NCBI GenBank assembly: GCA_900770925.1
Contig: CAAGLY010000018.1
Span: 59,059 to 123,058 of the forward strand
Origin: Bacilli bacterium
GTDB lineage: Bacteria > Bacillota_I > Bacilli_A > RFN20 > CAG-288
Length of the DNA: 64,000 bases
Reading direction: 5' to 3'
Part shown: piece after piece, positions 34,619 through 42,578 of the stretch
How the letters are laid out: every line of letters begins with the position of its first letter
Position numbering within the stretch: the stretch's first letter is position 1
The notes under the pieces: model-generated
Told to the model about the DNA's origin: nothing
The model's database searches: none
The model's input: the letters and a program-made list of their open reading frames with translations, nothing else
Translations under genes and position numbers: made by a program

Positions 34619-36570
34619 CAGTCTTCTCCCTCCAGTTCTGATTTCAGTTCTCCTTCCTTGATGCGGTGCAGTGGGAGAAAACAACCGATAATGGTGGATA
34701 TAAACCTGAGGAGAAGAATAAGGAAAAGATAAAGAGGATGGAAAGAAAACAGAGATGAAAAGGAGTAAATGTTCAGAATTAGATTTCCAATCCAACCGAT
34801 AAGAAAAGAAAAATAGAGAAATAACAACCCAGTAAATAAGGTAAAAGACAGCACCATACCGAAAACAGCAGTCCGCTTGTTTCCTTTCTTTCCGGGAAAC
34901 ACGGAAATCAGAGCAAACCTTCTTAGGTTATCTTCATCAAGAGAGTAGACAATCCTTAATAGAAGCCTAACAGAAGAGACAAGACTTAATCCTAGAAAGA
35001 CCCCGAGGATGAGAGTAAGAGAAGAGGCGATATTGTCCCTGTTCTCTTCCCTTGTCCTGCAAGGGGAAGTAATCTGCAAAGAATCCGGATAGAATTTATC
35101 TATCCGTTCCTTATCCTTTTTCGGAGACTCAGTCTTATATAAGACCTTTCGGGATAAGAAATCGTCTTCTTGATAATTGATATCCTCAAGAAGGTCTTTT
35201 AAGAAAGTGCCTTTCTTCCTTTCTAAGGAAATATTCTTCAGTTCAAGACTAGAAAGATACTGATACATCTCTTTATACGAGTAATAGATTCTCGGCTGAT
35301 TGAACGCCTTTTTTTCTTTGCTTACTCCGACAGCTCTGAAAGAGAAATCCAGGGAAAGCCTGTCGCTTGCAGAAAACTGTGAAGAGTAGATTAATGCCTG
35401 ATGATGAAGAGGTATTTTCTTTTTCCGGATTTCGGAAAAGCTCCTTTGGCACTCAGAAAGAAAGCTGTCATTTACAACAACTTCGAGATAGTTTTTCCTT
35501 GTTCTTCCTTCTTTTAGCTTTTCTTTCTTTTCTTCCCTTACCGGGGTGAAGAGGACATCCTTTGTCTCCGTCCCAATCCTCACCTGTGCAGAAGGAGGGA
35601 GAAAGTAGTCTAAGGAGGGATAGGAGGAATCGATTCCTATTTTCTTCAGTGTGTTTCTTGAAGGAATCGAGAACCGTTTCAGTGTCCTATGTCCTGATTT
35701 TGCAATGATTTCTTTTTCGGTTATTTCCGCAACTTCGCTTGAATAGTATTCTTTTGCCCTGTTTCTAGTCCTCTCTGGCAGCTTCTCTCTCCTTGTCAGT
35801 CCTAGGTACCTTAAGGTAAAGTTAAAGGCAAGAAAGAAAGCGGAGAGAAAAACCCGCCTTTTTCTTCTTTTCAGGAAGGAGAGATTCCAGCTTATACTCT
35901 TTCTTAGCGGCAATGCTCCGACTTCCTTCTCTGCTCTTTTCCTTATCGTCACTTTCTTTATTTCTTTTGTTCCTTTCAGAAGCTTTAGCTGTCCTTTTTC
36001 TAGTTCATAGAGGACATCGGCAAACTTTTCTGCATTCTTCTCATCATGGGTAACCATGAGGACAAGCCGTTCCTTCGACAGCTCCTTAATGATCTTGTAG
36101 ACCAAAAGGGAATTCGGTTCATCTAACTGTCCTGTCGGTTCATCGAGAATCAGGACTTTCTGGTCATTGACTAAAGCACGGGCTAAAGATACTCGCCTAG
36201 CCTCTCCTCCGCTTAAGGAAAGAGGGTAGCGCTCTGTCCTATTCTCCCTCTTCCTTTTACGCAGTGCTTTTTCTGCTTCCTCTTTTCCTTCTCTTCCGAC
36301 AAGAGAAAGAGGGAGAGACACATTCTCCTCTACGGTCAGGTAATCAATAAGCAAGGAAGACTGGAAGACCATGACCGGTTTCTCTTCAATCCCCTCTATG
36401 CTTCCGCTAGTCGGAGCAAGCTGATGGCTAAGAAGAGAGAGAAGAGTCGTCTTTCCTGATCCGCTTCTTCCTAACAGGATGACAAAACCGCTGTCTGGGA
36501 AGACAGCGTTGAGGTCATGGAAGATTTCTTTCTCCTGATAGGAGAAGGAGAGATGGCTGATTTTGATCAT
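34618..36570 (-). CDS. ABC exporter, ATPase fused to FtsX-like permease (650 aa)
   Basis: Companion of the 938-residue transporter and co-translated with it. ATPase at 1-215: Walker A GRSGSGKTT, signature LSLSGGEARRVSLA, Walker B VLILDEPTGQLD, switch His in MVTHDEKN. A membrane helix lies near residue 240, followed by an extracytoplasmic domain of about 250 residues and three C-terminal helices. The tandem arrangement suggests the two chains pair as a heterodimer, each supplying one ATPase and one permease half. A CCGATATAGA motif (36575-36584) lies only a few bases before the ATG and there is no ribosome site, pointing to a leaderless message. Confidence 0.85.
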   Translation of the reverse strand: MIKISHLSFSYQEKEIFHDLNAVFPDSGFVILLGRSGSGKTTLLSLLSHQLAPTSGSIEGIEEKPVMVFQSSLLIDYLTVEENVSLPLSLVGREGKEEAEKALRKRKRENRTERYPLSLSGGEARRVSLARALVNDQKVLILDEPTGQLDEPNSLLVYKIIKELSKERLVLMVTHDEKNAEKFADVLYELEKGQLKLLKGTKEIKKVTIRKRAEKEVGALPLRKSISWNLSFLKRRKRRVFLSAFFLAFNFTLRYLGLTRREKLPERTRNRAKEYYSSEVAEITEKEIIAKSGHRTLKRFSIPSRNTLKKIGIDSSYPSLDYFLPPSAQVRIGTETKDVLFTPVREEKKEKLKEGRTRKNYLEVVVNDSFLSECQRSFSEIRKKKIPLHHQALIYSSQFSASDRLSLDFSFRAVGVSKEKKAFNQPRIYYSYKEMYQYLSSLELKNISLERKKGTFLKDLLEDINYQEDDFLSRKVLYKTESPKKDKERIDKFYPDSLQITSPCRTREENRDNIASSLTLILGVFLGLSLVSSVRLLLRIVYSLDEDNLRRFALISVFPGKKGNKRTAVFGMVLSFTLFTGLLFLYFSFLIGWIGNLILNIYSFSSLFSFHPLYLFLILLLRFISTIIGCFLPLHRIKEGELKSELEGED

Positions 36571-36626
36571 TTACTCTATATCGGAAGGAAGCAGGGAAAA
36601 AGTAGCGATAAGAATGCCCGGAGAAG

Positions 36627-36656
36627 AAAAAAACGGAAGAGATGTTCTCTCTTCCG
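36627..36656 (-). terminator. Terminator after folD
   Basis: Leftward hairpin CGGAAGAGA/TCTCTTCCG (36634-36642 with 36648-36656) followed by seven T; closes the mutS-mutL-miaA-fhs-folD operon. Confidence 0.88.
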
Positions 36657-36663
36657 CAATAGA

Positions 36664-37470
36664 TTAACGCTTATTGTATTCCTGCCTAGCGTTCAGGATA
36701 AGGTAATAAGGAGTAAGGGCTCCTACTCCGCCAGGAACTGGAGTGTAGGCATAGACATCCGGAATAAAGCCGAGTTCCCCGCCCTTGCTGAATCCGCAAT
36801 CGACAAGAATCTTGTTCTTATTTAACCAGTCAGGATGAATAAGCCCGGTCTTTCCGGAAGCAAGGACAAGAAGATCAGCCTGTCTTACCCTATCTTCTCT
36901 TGTTTTTTCATCCGTATGGGAGTGAAGGACAGATACTGTCCTGTTCTCTTTCCTGAGCCTTAGCTGACAAGGGAGACCTAAGGAGAGGGAACGTCCGATA
37001 ACAACGGCTCTTTTTCCTTCTAAGGGAATCGAATAGTGATGGAGGATGGCACGGATGCTTTTTACTGTGGCAGGGAGATAGTCCCTATCTCCGGAAAAGA
37101 GGCGTCCTGCATTTAAGACAGAAAGCCTGTCCGGATCCAGATCCGGATTAAGCAGGGAAAGATACTCCTTTTCTCTCTTAGTAGGAAGAGGACGGAAAAT
37201 CCTTGTGGATTTCCTTCTGCATTCCTCTTTTACTTTCCTCAAGTTCGCTTCTTCTGTCTCTGCCTTATCGTAATACCCTTCGCTAAAGGAAATCTGAAAA
37301 GAATCGAGGATTCTTTTCAATGAACGGATGTAATAGAAAGAACCCTGATCTTCCTTATCGGAGAAGAAATAAAAGGACAGCGAGGATAATTTATCCTTGT
37401 TCTGATTCCGGAAAGAGGAGATTGTTTCCTTTGTCTCTTCTATCCTATCTTTGCCAGAGAGAAGAATCAT
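36664..37470 (-). CDS. folD: FolD-like methylene-THF dehydrogenase/cyclohydrolase, divergent
   Basis: Member of the FolD family, which interconverts methylene-, methenyl- and formyl-tetrahydrofolate. The NADP domain is clear: VVIGRSLSLGLPCQL, VSVLHSHT and the C-terminal VPGGVGALTPYYLILN. The catalytic domain is not: where the family has Tyr-x-x-x-Lys, Tyr47 is followed by Leu51 with Lys52 next to it, and the Gln of the QLPLP block is Phe92 (IFRPLP); the Asp (Asp114 in NPDLDPD) is kept. Cyclohydrolase activity may therefore be lost or altered. It overlaps fhs by four bases, as expected for one-carbon metabolism. Confidence 0.82.
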   Translation of the reverse strand: MILLSGKDRIEETKETISSFRNQNKDKLSSLSFYFFSDKEDQGSFYYIRSLKRILDSFQISFSEGYYDKAETEEANLRKVKEECRRKSTRIFRPLPTKREKEYLSLLNPDLDPDRLSVLNAGRLFSGDRDYLPATVKSIRAILHHYSIPLEGKRAVVIGRSLSLGLPCQLRLRKENRTVSVLHSHTDEKTREDRVRQADLLVLASGKTGLIHPDWLNKNKILVDCGFSKGGELGFIPDVYAYTPVPGGVGALTPYYLILNARQEYNKR

Positions 37471-39074
37471 TTGATTTCTTTCCTGTTCTCAGCAGCCGGG
37501 TGGAGAGGAAGACCTGGCCTTGTGAAAACTTTACCCGTTAACGGGACAATGAATTTAGCACCGGTGAATAGACGGGTGTTCTTCACATGGAGAATTGTTC
37601 CTTTTGGAACATTGAGTAACTTCGCATCATCAGATAAGGAAGTCGGGACCTTGGAAATACAGATTGAATAGTCTCCGTATCCGTTCTTCTCGTATTCCTC
37701 AATCTCCTTCTCGGCAACAGGGGAATATTCAACTCCCTCTGCGCCATAGATATTCTTGCTGATGGATTCGATTTTTGCCTTAATTGACCTATTGCCCTTT
37801 ACAATAGGGGCGTATTCGGATTTCGTATGGTCTAAGACATCAAGAACTTTAGTGGCTAAATCCTTAGCACCAGCAGGTCCTTCAAGATAGGAAGAGTTAA
37901 GGGCGTAAGGAATATGTTTTTCTTTGAGGATTTCCTCAAGGGCCTTAATCTCCTCTTGACTATCCGAATGGAAATGATTGATAGCAACAACATAAGGAAT
38001 ATGATAGAGTGAAACATTCTCTAAATGCTTCATTAAATTAGAAACACCTTTCTTCATAGCCTCGACATTGGATGTTTCTAAATCTTCAAAGGCAACACCT
38101 CCATGAAGCTTAAGGGCACGGATAGAAGCCACCATCACGACTAAATCCGGAGAGAAGGAGGCAAGCGGGCAGAGGATATCCCTGAACTTCTCCCTGCCAA
38201 GATCGGATCCAAAACCGGCTTCTGTTACGACATAGTCGGATAAGCGGAGGGCTAAGTCGCTGGCAAGATAGGAGTTGCAGCCATGGGCGATATTCGCAAA
38301 CGGACCGCCATGAACTAGAGCAGGCGTGTGGTATTTTGTCTGAACGAGATTAGGATAAAGCGCGGTATGAATCAGCTTACGGAAAGCAAATCTGCCCCTT
38401 AAGGACTTCGCTAAGATCGGAGTTCCTTCTTTTGAATAACCTACCGTGATGTTCTCAATCCGGTCAAGGAAGTCTTCTTCATCCTTGCATAGACAGAAGC
38501 AGGCCCTTACTTCGCTAGCAGCGGTTATGACGAAGGAGGAGTCATGCCTAGTTCCTTTGCTGTCGGTCGGAACACAGGTGATCTTTCTCAGTTCACGGTC
38601 GTTCCTATCCCTGCAGCGGGGAAAGACCCTTCTTTTCTCATCGAACCTTTCGGGATGATGGTAAAGACAGTTGTCTGTCCTAGCCGCAATAAGATTATTG
38701 ACCGAAGTGATTGCGTGGAGATCGCCGGTGAAATGGAGATTAATATCTTCTTCTGGATAAAGGATAGCTTCTCCTCCGCCTGCTCCTCCGCCTTTCACGC
38801 CAAAGACAGGTCCAAGAGAGGGTTCTCTTAAACAGACCCTGGCTTTCTTTCCCAGCAGGTTAAGACCATCGGCTAATCCGATAGAAGTTGTTGTCTTTCC
38901 TTCTCCTGCCTTGGTCGGAGTGATAGCGGTACAGAGAATCAGCTTCGCTTTTCTCTCTCCTAAAGAAAGCTTTGAAGTATCAATCTTTGCCTTGTCGTAT
39001 CCGAAAGGAATCAAGGCTTCTTCAGGAATATTTAGCTTTTCAGCGATATTCCGGATGTCGTAATCATTTCTCAT
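37467..39074 (-). CDS. fhs: Formate-tetrahydrofolate ligase
   Basis: Makes 10-formyl-THF from formate, ATP and THF. P-loop PTKAGEGKTTTSIGLADGL, LREPSLGPVFGVKGGGAGGG, INLHFTGDLHAIT and CMDMNDRELRKI; the two Met in the last block (38610-38612, 38604-38606) and that of KKAMVCLREP (38838-38840) are AGG, matching invariant Met of the family, while the Arg next to them are CGC, CGT and AGA. 535 residues, normal. Start at 39074 has a GGAGG ribosome site inside miaA and overlaps its end. Confidence 0.97.
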   Translation of the reverse strand: MRNDYDIRNIAEKLNIPEEALIPFGYDKAKIDTSKLSLGERKAKLILCTAITPTKAGEGKTTTSIGLADGLNLLGKKARVCLREPSLGPVFGVKGGGAGGGEAILYPEEDINLHFTGDLHAITSVNNLIAARTDNCLYHHPERFDEKRRVFPRCRDRNDRELRKITCVPTDSKGTRHDSSFVITAASEVRACFCLCKDEEDFLDRIENITVGYSKEGTPILAKSLRGRFAFRKLIHTALYPNLVQTKYHTPALVHGGPFANIAHGCNSYLASDLALRLSDYVVTEAGFGSDLGREKFRDILCPLASFSPDLVVMVASIRALKLHGGVAFEDLETSNVEAMKKGVSNLMKHLENVSLYHIPYVVAINHFHSDSQEEIKALEEILKEKHIPYALNSSYLEGPAGAKDLATKVLDVLDHTKSEYAPIVKGNRSIKAKIESISKNIYGAEGVEYSPVAEKEIEEYEKNGYGDYSICISKVPTSLSDDAKLLNVPKGTILHVKNTRLFTGAKFIVPLTGKVFTRPGLPLHPAAENRKEIK

Positions 39075-40638
39075 CTTTGTTTTCCTCCCTGATGTGTTCG
39101 ATGATCCTTGTCGTCAGAGCAAGTCCTGCAGAAGGACCGACTGTAGAAAGAGAACCAATGCTATTACTATCCTTCAATCCTTTCAGCTGTCCGGATGAGC
39201 AATAGGCTGTCGGAATAGAGTCAATCTCTTCCTGATGGATTCCTTGTTCTAAGAGTGCTTTTTTGAATTTCTTGCTGAGTAAGTCAAAGGCATCTTTCTC
39301 GGTTCCTGTTTTTACTTTCGTTGAATCGTAGCGGAAGCCCATCGCTCCCGAAGTGACATAGTAGGAATGATCTTCTCTTGCCTTAAGATAAAGAGAAGTC
39401 TTTCCTTTGACATAGTCAATAGCATCCACGATGATATCGTACTTCTTTTTCGGCAGCCTATCGACTTCATCGATATTGCAGAAATAGGTATTTACTTTCC
39501 TTAGCGGATTGATGGCAAGCCTCTTTTCCTTTGCGACTTCTGTCTTCCTCTTGCCGATATCGGCATAGCCAAAGAGCGATTGCCGGTTTAGATTATGGGC
39601 AGAGACAAGACAGTTGTCCCTGACATCGATATGGACAAATCCAAGTCGGACAAGAGAGAGAAGACCTTCTCCACCTACTCCGCCAAGACCGCAGAAGAGA
39701 ATCGACTTGCTCTCAATCGAATGGACATCCATCGGAGAAAGAACCAGTCTTGATTTCGACTTCCTCTCAATATTTGCTGAAATCAGATTATCAATCTCAC
39801 TCTTTGTTCCTGATAGAACATCCTTGAACTGATGACGAAGAGCGGTTCTCTGCTTCTTTGCATACTGATGAGTGTGAAGCTTAATCAGATCTGTGACAGA
39901 AGAATCTATCTCTTTTCCTTCTTCTAAGGCAGTAATCCTCTCCTTGTAACCGATAGAAGTAAACGGACGGAGGTCTTTCGGATACTTGGAAAGCAGGTTT
40001 TTTACTTCTTCGACAAAGCCTTCTTTCCTCCTTTGGTCTACTCTCTGGTCAATCAGACGGTTTCCTTCGTCCTTATCGACATCGATGCGGAGGAAGGTGA
40101 CCGGATAAAGCGGAACTCCGTCATTTTCTTTCTTAATGCTCTCATGGTCAGTCCCTTCATCAAGCTGAACAAGAGCACGGATCACTCTTCTCGGATTTTC
40201 GTTATCAATCTCATTGAAGACTTTTTCGTTTCTCTTTTTCAGAAGAGAGCGCCTCTCATCTAAAGACCTATTTTCATAGGGGTTATCTTTATTCTCTTCT
40301 TCCTGGAAAACATATTTATAAAGAAGGGCTTTGATATAAAGGAAATTACCCCCTACAACTAAAATATCCTTTCCCTTCTTGATATACTCTTCGATAATCG
40401 GGCGGCATTCTTTCTGGAAAGTGAAAACCGACCTATCGGCATCCGGCTCATATTCATCATAGAAATAATAGCTGACGCCCTTTGTCTCTTCTCTTGTCGG
40501 CTTATCTGTTCCTATCTGCCTGATTTTAAAACACTGAAAAGCATCAGCGGAGATGACCGGAAGGGAATATCTTTTTGCAAGGGATAAGGCTAAGGAAGTC
40601 TTTCCGCTTGCAGTCTGTCCAAGAATTACGTAGATCAA
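39064..40638 (-). CDS. miaA: Fusion of MiaA (tRNA A37 prenyltransferase) and TcdA-like E1 enzyme
   Basis: 524 residues with two complete domains. Residues 1-285 are MiaA, which adds dimethylallyl to A37 of UNN-decoding tRNAs: P-loop GQTASGKT (7-14), SADAFQCFKIMQIGTDKPT, RRVIRAL, SIGYKE and QYAKKQRTAL. Residues about 300-520 are an E1-like ThiF/MoeB domain: nucleotide loop GLGGVGGE (317-324), HNLNRQS, VDAIDYVKGK and the late SIGSLSTVGPSAG, best matching TcdA (CsdL), which cyclises t6A at A37 to ct6A. No Cys-rich zinc site or MoaD-like partner is seen. Both activities act on position 37 of tRNA. Overlaps mutL and fhs by a few bases. Domain calls are firm; TcdA rather than another E1 is likely. 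Confidence 0.87.
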   Translation of the reverse strand: MIYVILGQTASGKTSLALSLAKRYSLPVISADAFQCFKIRQIGTDKPTREETKGVSYYFYDEYEPDADRSVFTFQKECRPIIEEYIKKGKDILVVGGNFLYIKALLYKYVFQEEENKDNPYENRSLDERRSLLKKRNEKVFNEIDNENPRRVIRALVQLDEGTDHESIKKENDGVPLYPVTFLRIDVDKDEGNRLIDQRVDQRRKEGFVEEVKNLLSKYPKDLRPFTSIGYKERITALEEGKEIDSSVTDLIKLHTHQYAKKQRTALRHQFKDVLSGTKSEIDNLISANIERKSKSRLVLSPMDVHSIESKSILFCGLGGVGGEGLLSLVRLGFVHIDVRDNCLVSAHNLNRQSLFGYADIGKRKTEVAKEKRLAINPLRKVNTYFCNIDEVDRLPKKKYDIIVDAIDYVKGKTSLYLKAREDHSYYVTSGAMGFRYDSTKVKTGTEKDAFDLLSKKFKKALLEQGIHQEEIDSIPTAYCSSGQLKGLKDSNSIGSLSTVGPSAGLALTTRIIEHIREENKDEK

Positions 40639-42578
40639 AATCCGCTTCTCCGGAAAATCTTCTCGATATCGTCCTTAGTCACCTTGATCCTAGTCGGCCG
40701 CCCATGCGGGCAGTTTGCCGGATTCTTGCAGTGGCTTAAGTCCTTAATCAGGGCTTCCCTCTCGCTCCTTGACCTGATGTGGTTCGCCTTGATTGATTTC
40801 TTGCAGGCAATCGTTGCTATCGTCAGGTGGAGTAAGGATAAAGGATCACAGGCTTCATCATTTAAGCAGGAGTGGACACAGTCGCTGATGACACTTTCCG
40901 CCCTATCCGCATTCAGGAAGGAAGGCATCTCAATGACTTTGACTCCTTTGCCGAGGTATTCTTCGGTGATGATGCCGATGCTGTTTAGTCTTTCTTTATG
41001 TTCCCTGTCATAGCTTCTCCTCTCTTTCGGAGAAAGGTCGACAATCAACGGGAAAAGAGGAACAATACGGGAGCGGATAGAAGCAAACCTTGCTTCTGTC
41101 TTCTCGTAGTTGATTCTTTCCGCCGCTGCATGCTGATCAAGGATATAGAAGCAGTCCTTGCTATCACAGAGGATATAGGTCTGCAGGACCTGACCGACCG
41201 GATGCCTTTCAGGAAAAGCGGATTCCGACTCATCGCGGGGATGGGCAAAACTATCTAATTCCGTTTCTTTCTCCGTAATTGGCTTAATCTCTTCTTTCCT
41301 TTCCATCGGAATAGATGGCTTTTCTTCCGTAAAGGAAGAAACTATATGAATCGGCTCTTCTACGACTTCTTTAGGAGCTTCAATCGTCTTTTCCTTTTCT
41401 ATTGTTGATTTTTTAACTATATAGGGAGCCTGAGATTCAAATGTCTTAGGAAGCGGGAGCGAATCCTGGAAATAATGTTCCTCTTCTTTTTTCGGAGCAA
41501 TATTTCCGTAGGAGAAAGATTTCTCTTCTTTCTTCTCCTGTGTTCCGACAACAGAGGAGGTCTTCTTATCTTCGCTAGCAGAATAAATCGGTCTCTTATC
41601 TAAAAGAACCGCTTTTACCTCACGGACTAAATCCCGTGCCCTATCGTCTTCCCTGGAGATTCTCACTTCCTTCTTTGTCGGGTGGACATTGACATCGACT
41701 AGGGAGGAATCGATATCGAAGTCAAGGACAATAAAGGGATAACGATCCGGCGGGAGATAATCTTTATACGCCTGTTCAATCGCTTTATTGAACTTATAGT
41801 CATAGATACAGCGATGGTTAAGGAAAGTCAGCTCATTCTTTCTTCTGGATGAATTGACTTCCGGTTTAGAAATATAGCCATGGAAGGAATAGGCCCTTCC
41901 TTCATAGTCTAGACGGTAAAGAGATAAGGCAATCGTGTTTCCGAAGATCTTCTGGATGGCTTCAAGAAGGTCTCCTCTTCCGGAAGTCCGGAAGATTTCC
42001 TTTCCGTCAATGGCTAAGGAAAAGGAAATCGAAGGGAAACCAAGTGCCCTATGCTCCACCCTTTCGATAATATTGGCATTCTCCACCTGGTCAGACTTTA
42101 GATATTTCAGACGCGCAGGGGTATTAAAGAAAAGATCGGTGATTTCGAAAATCGTTCCTTTTCGGCTAGGAGCATCTAAAATAACCAAATTCTGATTCGG
42201 ACTGGATTCAATCCGTGTTCCGACGCTCTCTCCGGTAGAAGTTGTCAGGTTCACGTGAGAAACGGCGGCAATCGAAGGAATAGCTTCTCCGCGGAACCCA
42301 AGAGTATGGATGCGGCTTAGATCATATTCGGTTTTGATTTTGCTTGAGGCATGACGGACAAAACAGAGCTTCGCATCTCCTCTGTCCCTGCCGGTTCCGT
42401 CATCCTTGACCATGATGGTTCCTTTGCCGGCACGGGTTACTCCGACATAGATGTTCTTTGCCTTGGCATCGATACTGTTTTCGACCAGCTCCTTAATGAC
42501 ACTCGCCGGACGTTCGATGACTTCACCGGCAGCGATAAGATTGGCAAGCTCGCTGCTCCTAACGTGGATGATAGACAT
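40635..42578 (-). CDS. mutL: DNA mismatch repair protein MutL
   Basis: Links MutS to strand incision. GHKL ATPase domain (1-330) with LANLIAAGEVIERPASVIKE, KDDGTGMDRGD and TLGFRGEAIPSIA; a Ser/Lys/Glu-rich linker (about 340-450); and a C-terminal endonuclease domain with DQHAAAERINYE and the late ACKKSIKANH and CPHGRPT, so the nicking activity of non-E. coli MutL is present. Starts on the last base of the mutS stop codon. 647 residues. Confidence 0.97.
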   Translation of the reverse strand: MSIIHVRSSELANLIAAGEVIERPASVIKELVENSIDAKAKNIYVGVTRAGKGTIMVKDDGTGRDRGDAKLCFVRHASSKIKTEYDLSRIHTLGFRGEAIPSIAAVSHVNLTTSTGESVGTRIESSPNQNLVILDAPSRKGTIFEITDLFFNTPARLKYLKSDQVENANIIERVEHRALGFPSISFSLAIDGKEIFRTSGRGDLLEAIQKIFGNTIALSLYRLDYEGRAYSFHGYISKPEVNSSRRKNELTFLNHRCIYDYKFNKAIEQAYKDYLPPDRYPFIVLDFDIDSSLVDVNVHPTKKEVRISREDDRARDLVREVKAVLLDKRPIYSASEDKKTSSVVGTQEKKEEKSFSYGNIAPKKEEEHYFQDSLPLPKTFESQAPYIVKKSTIEKEKTIEAPKEVVEEPIHIVSSFTEEKPSIPMERKEEIKPITEKETELDSFAHPRDESESAFPERHPVGQVLQTYILCDSKDCFYILDQHAAAERINYEKTEARFASIRSRIVPLFPLIVDLSPKERRSYDREHKERLNSIGIITEEYLGKGVKVIEMPSFLNADRAESVISDCVHSCLNDEACDPLSLLHLTIATIACKKSIKANHIRSRSEREALIKDLSHCKNPANCPHGRPTRIKVTKDDIEKIFRRSGF

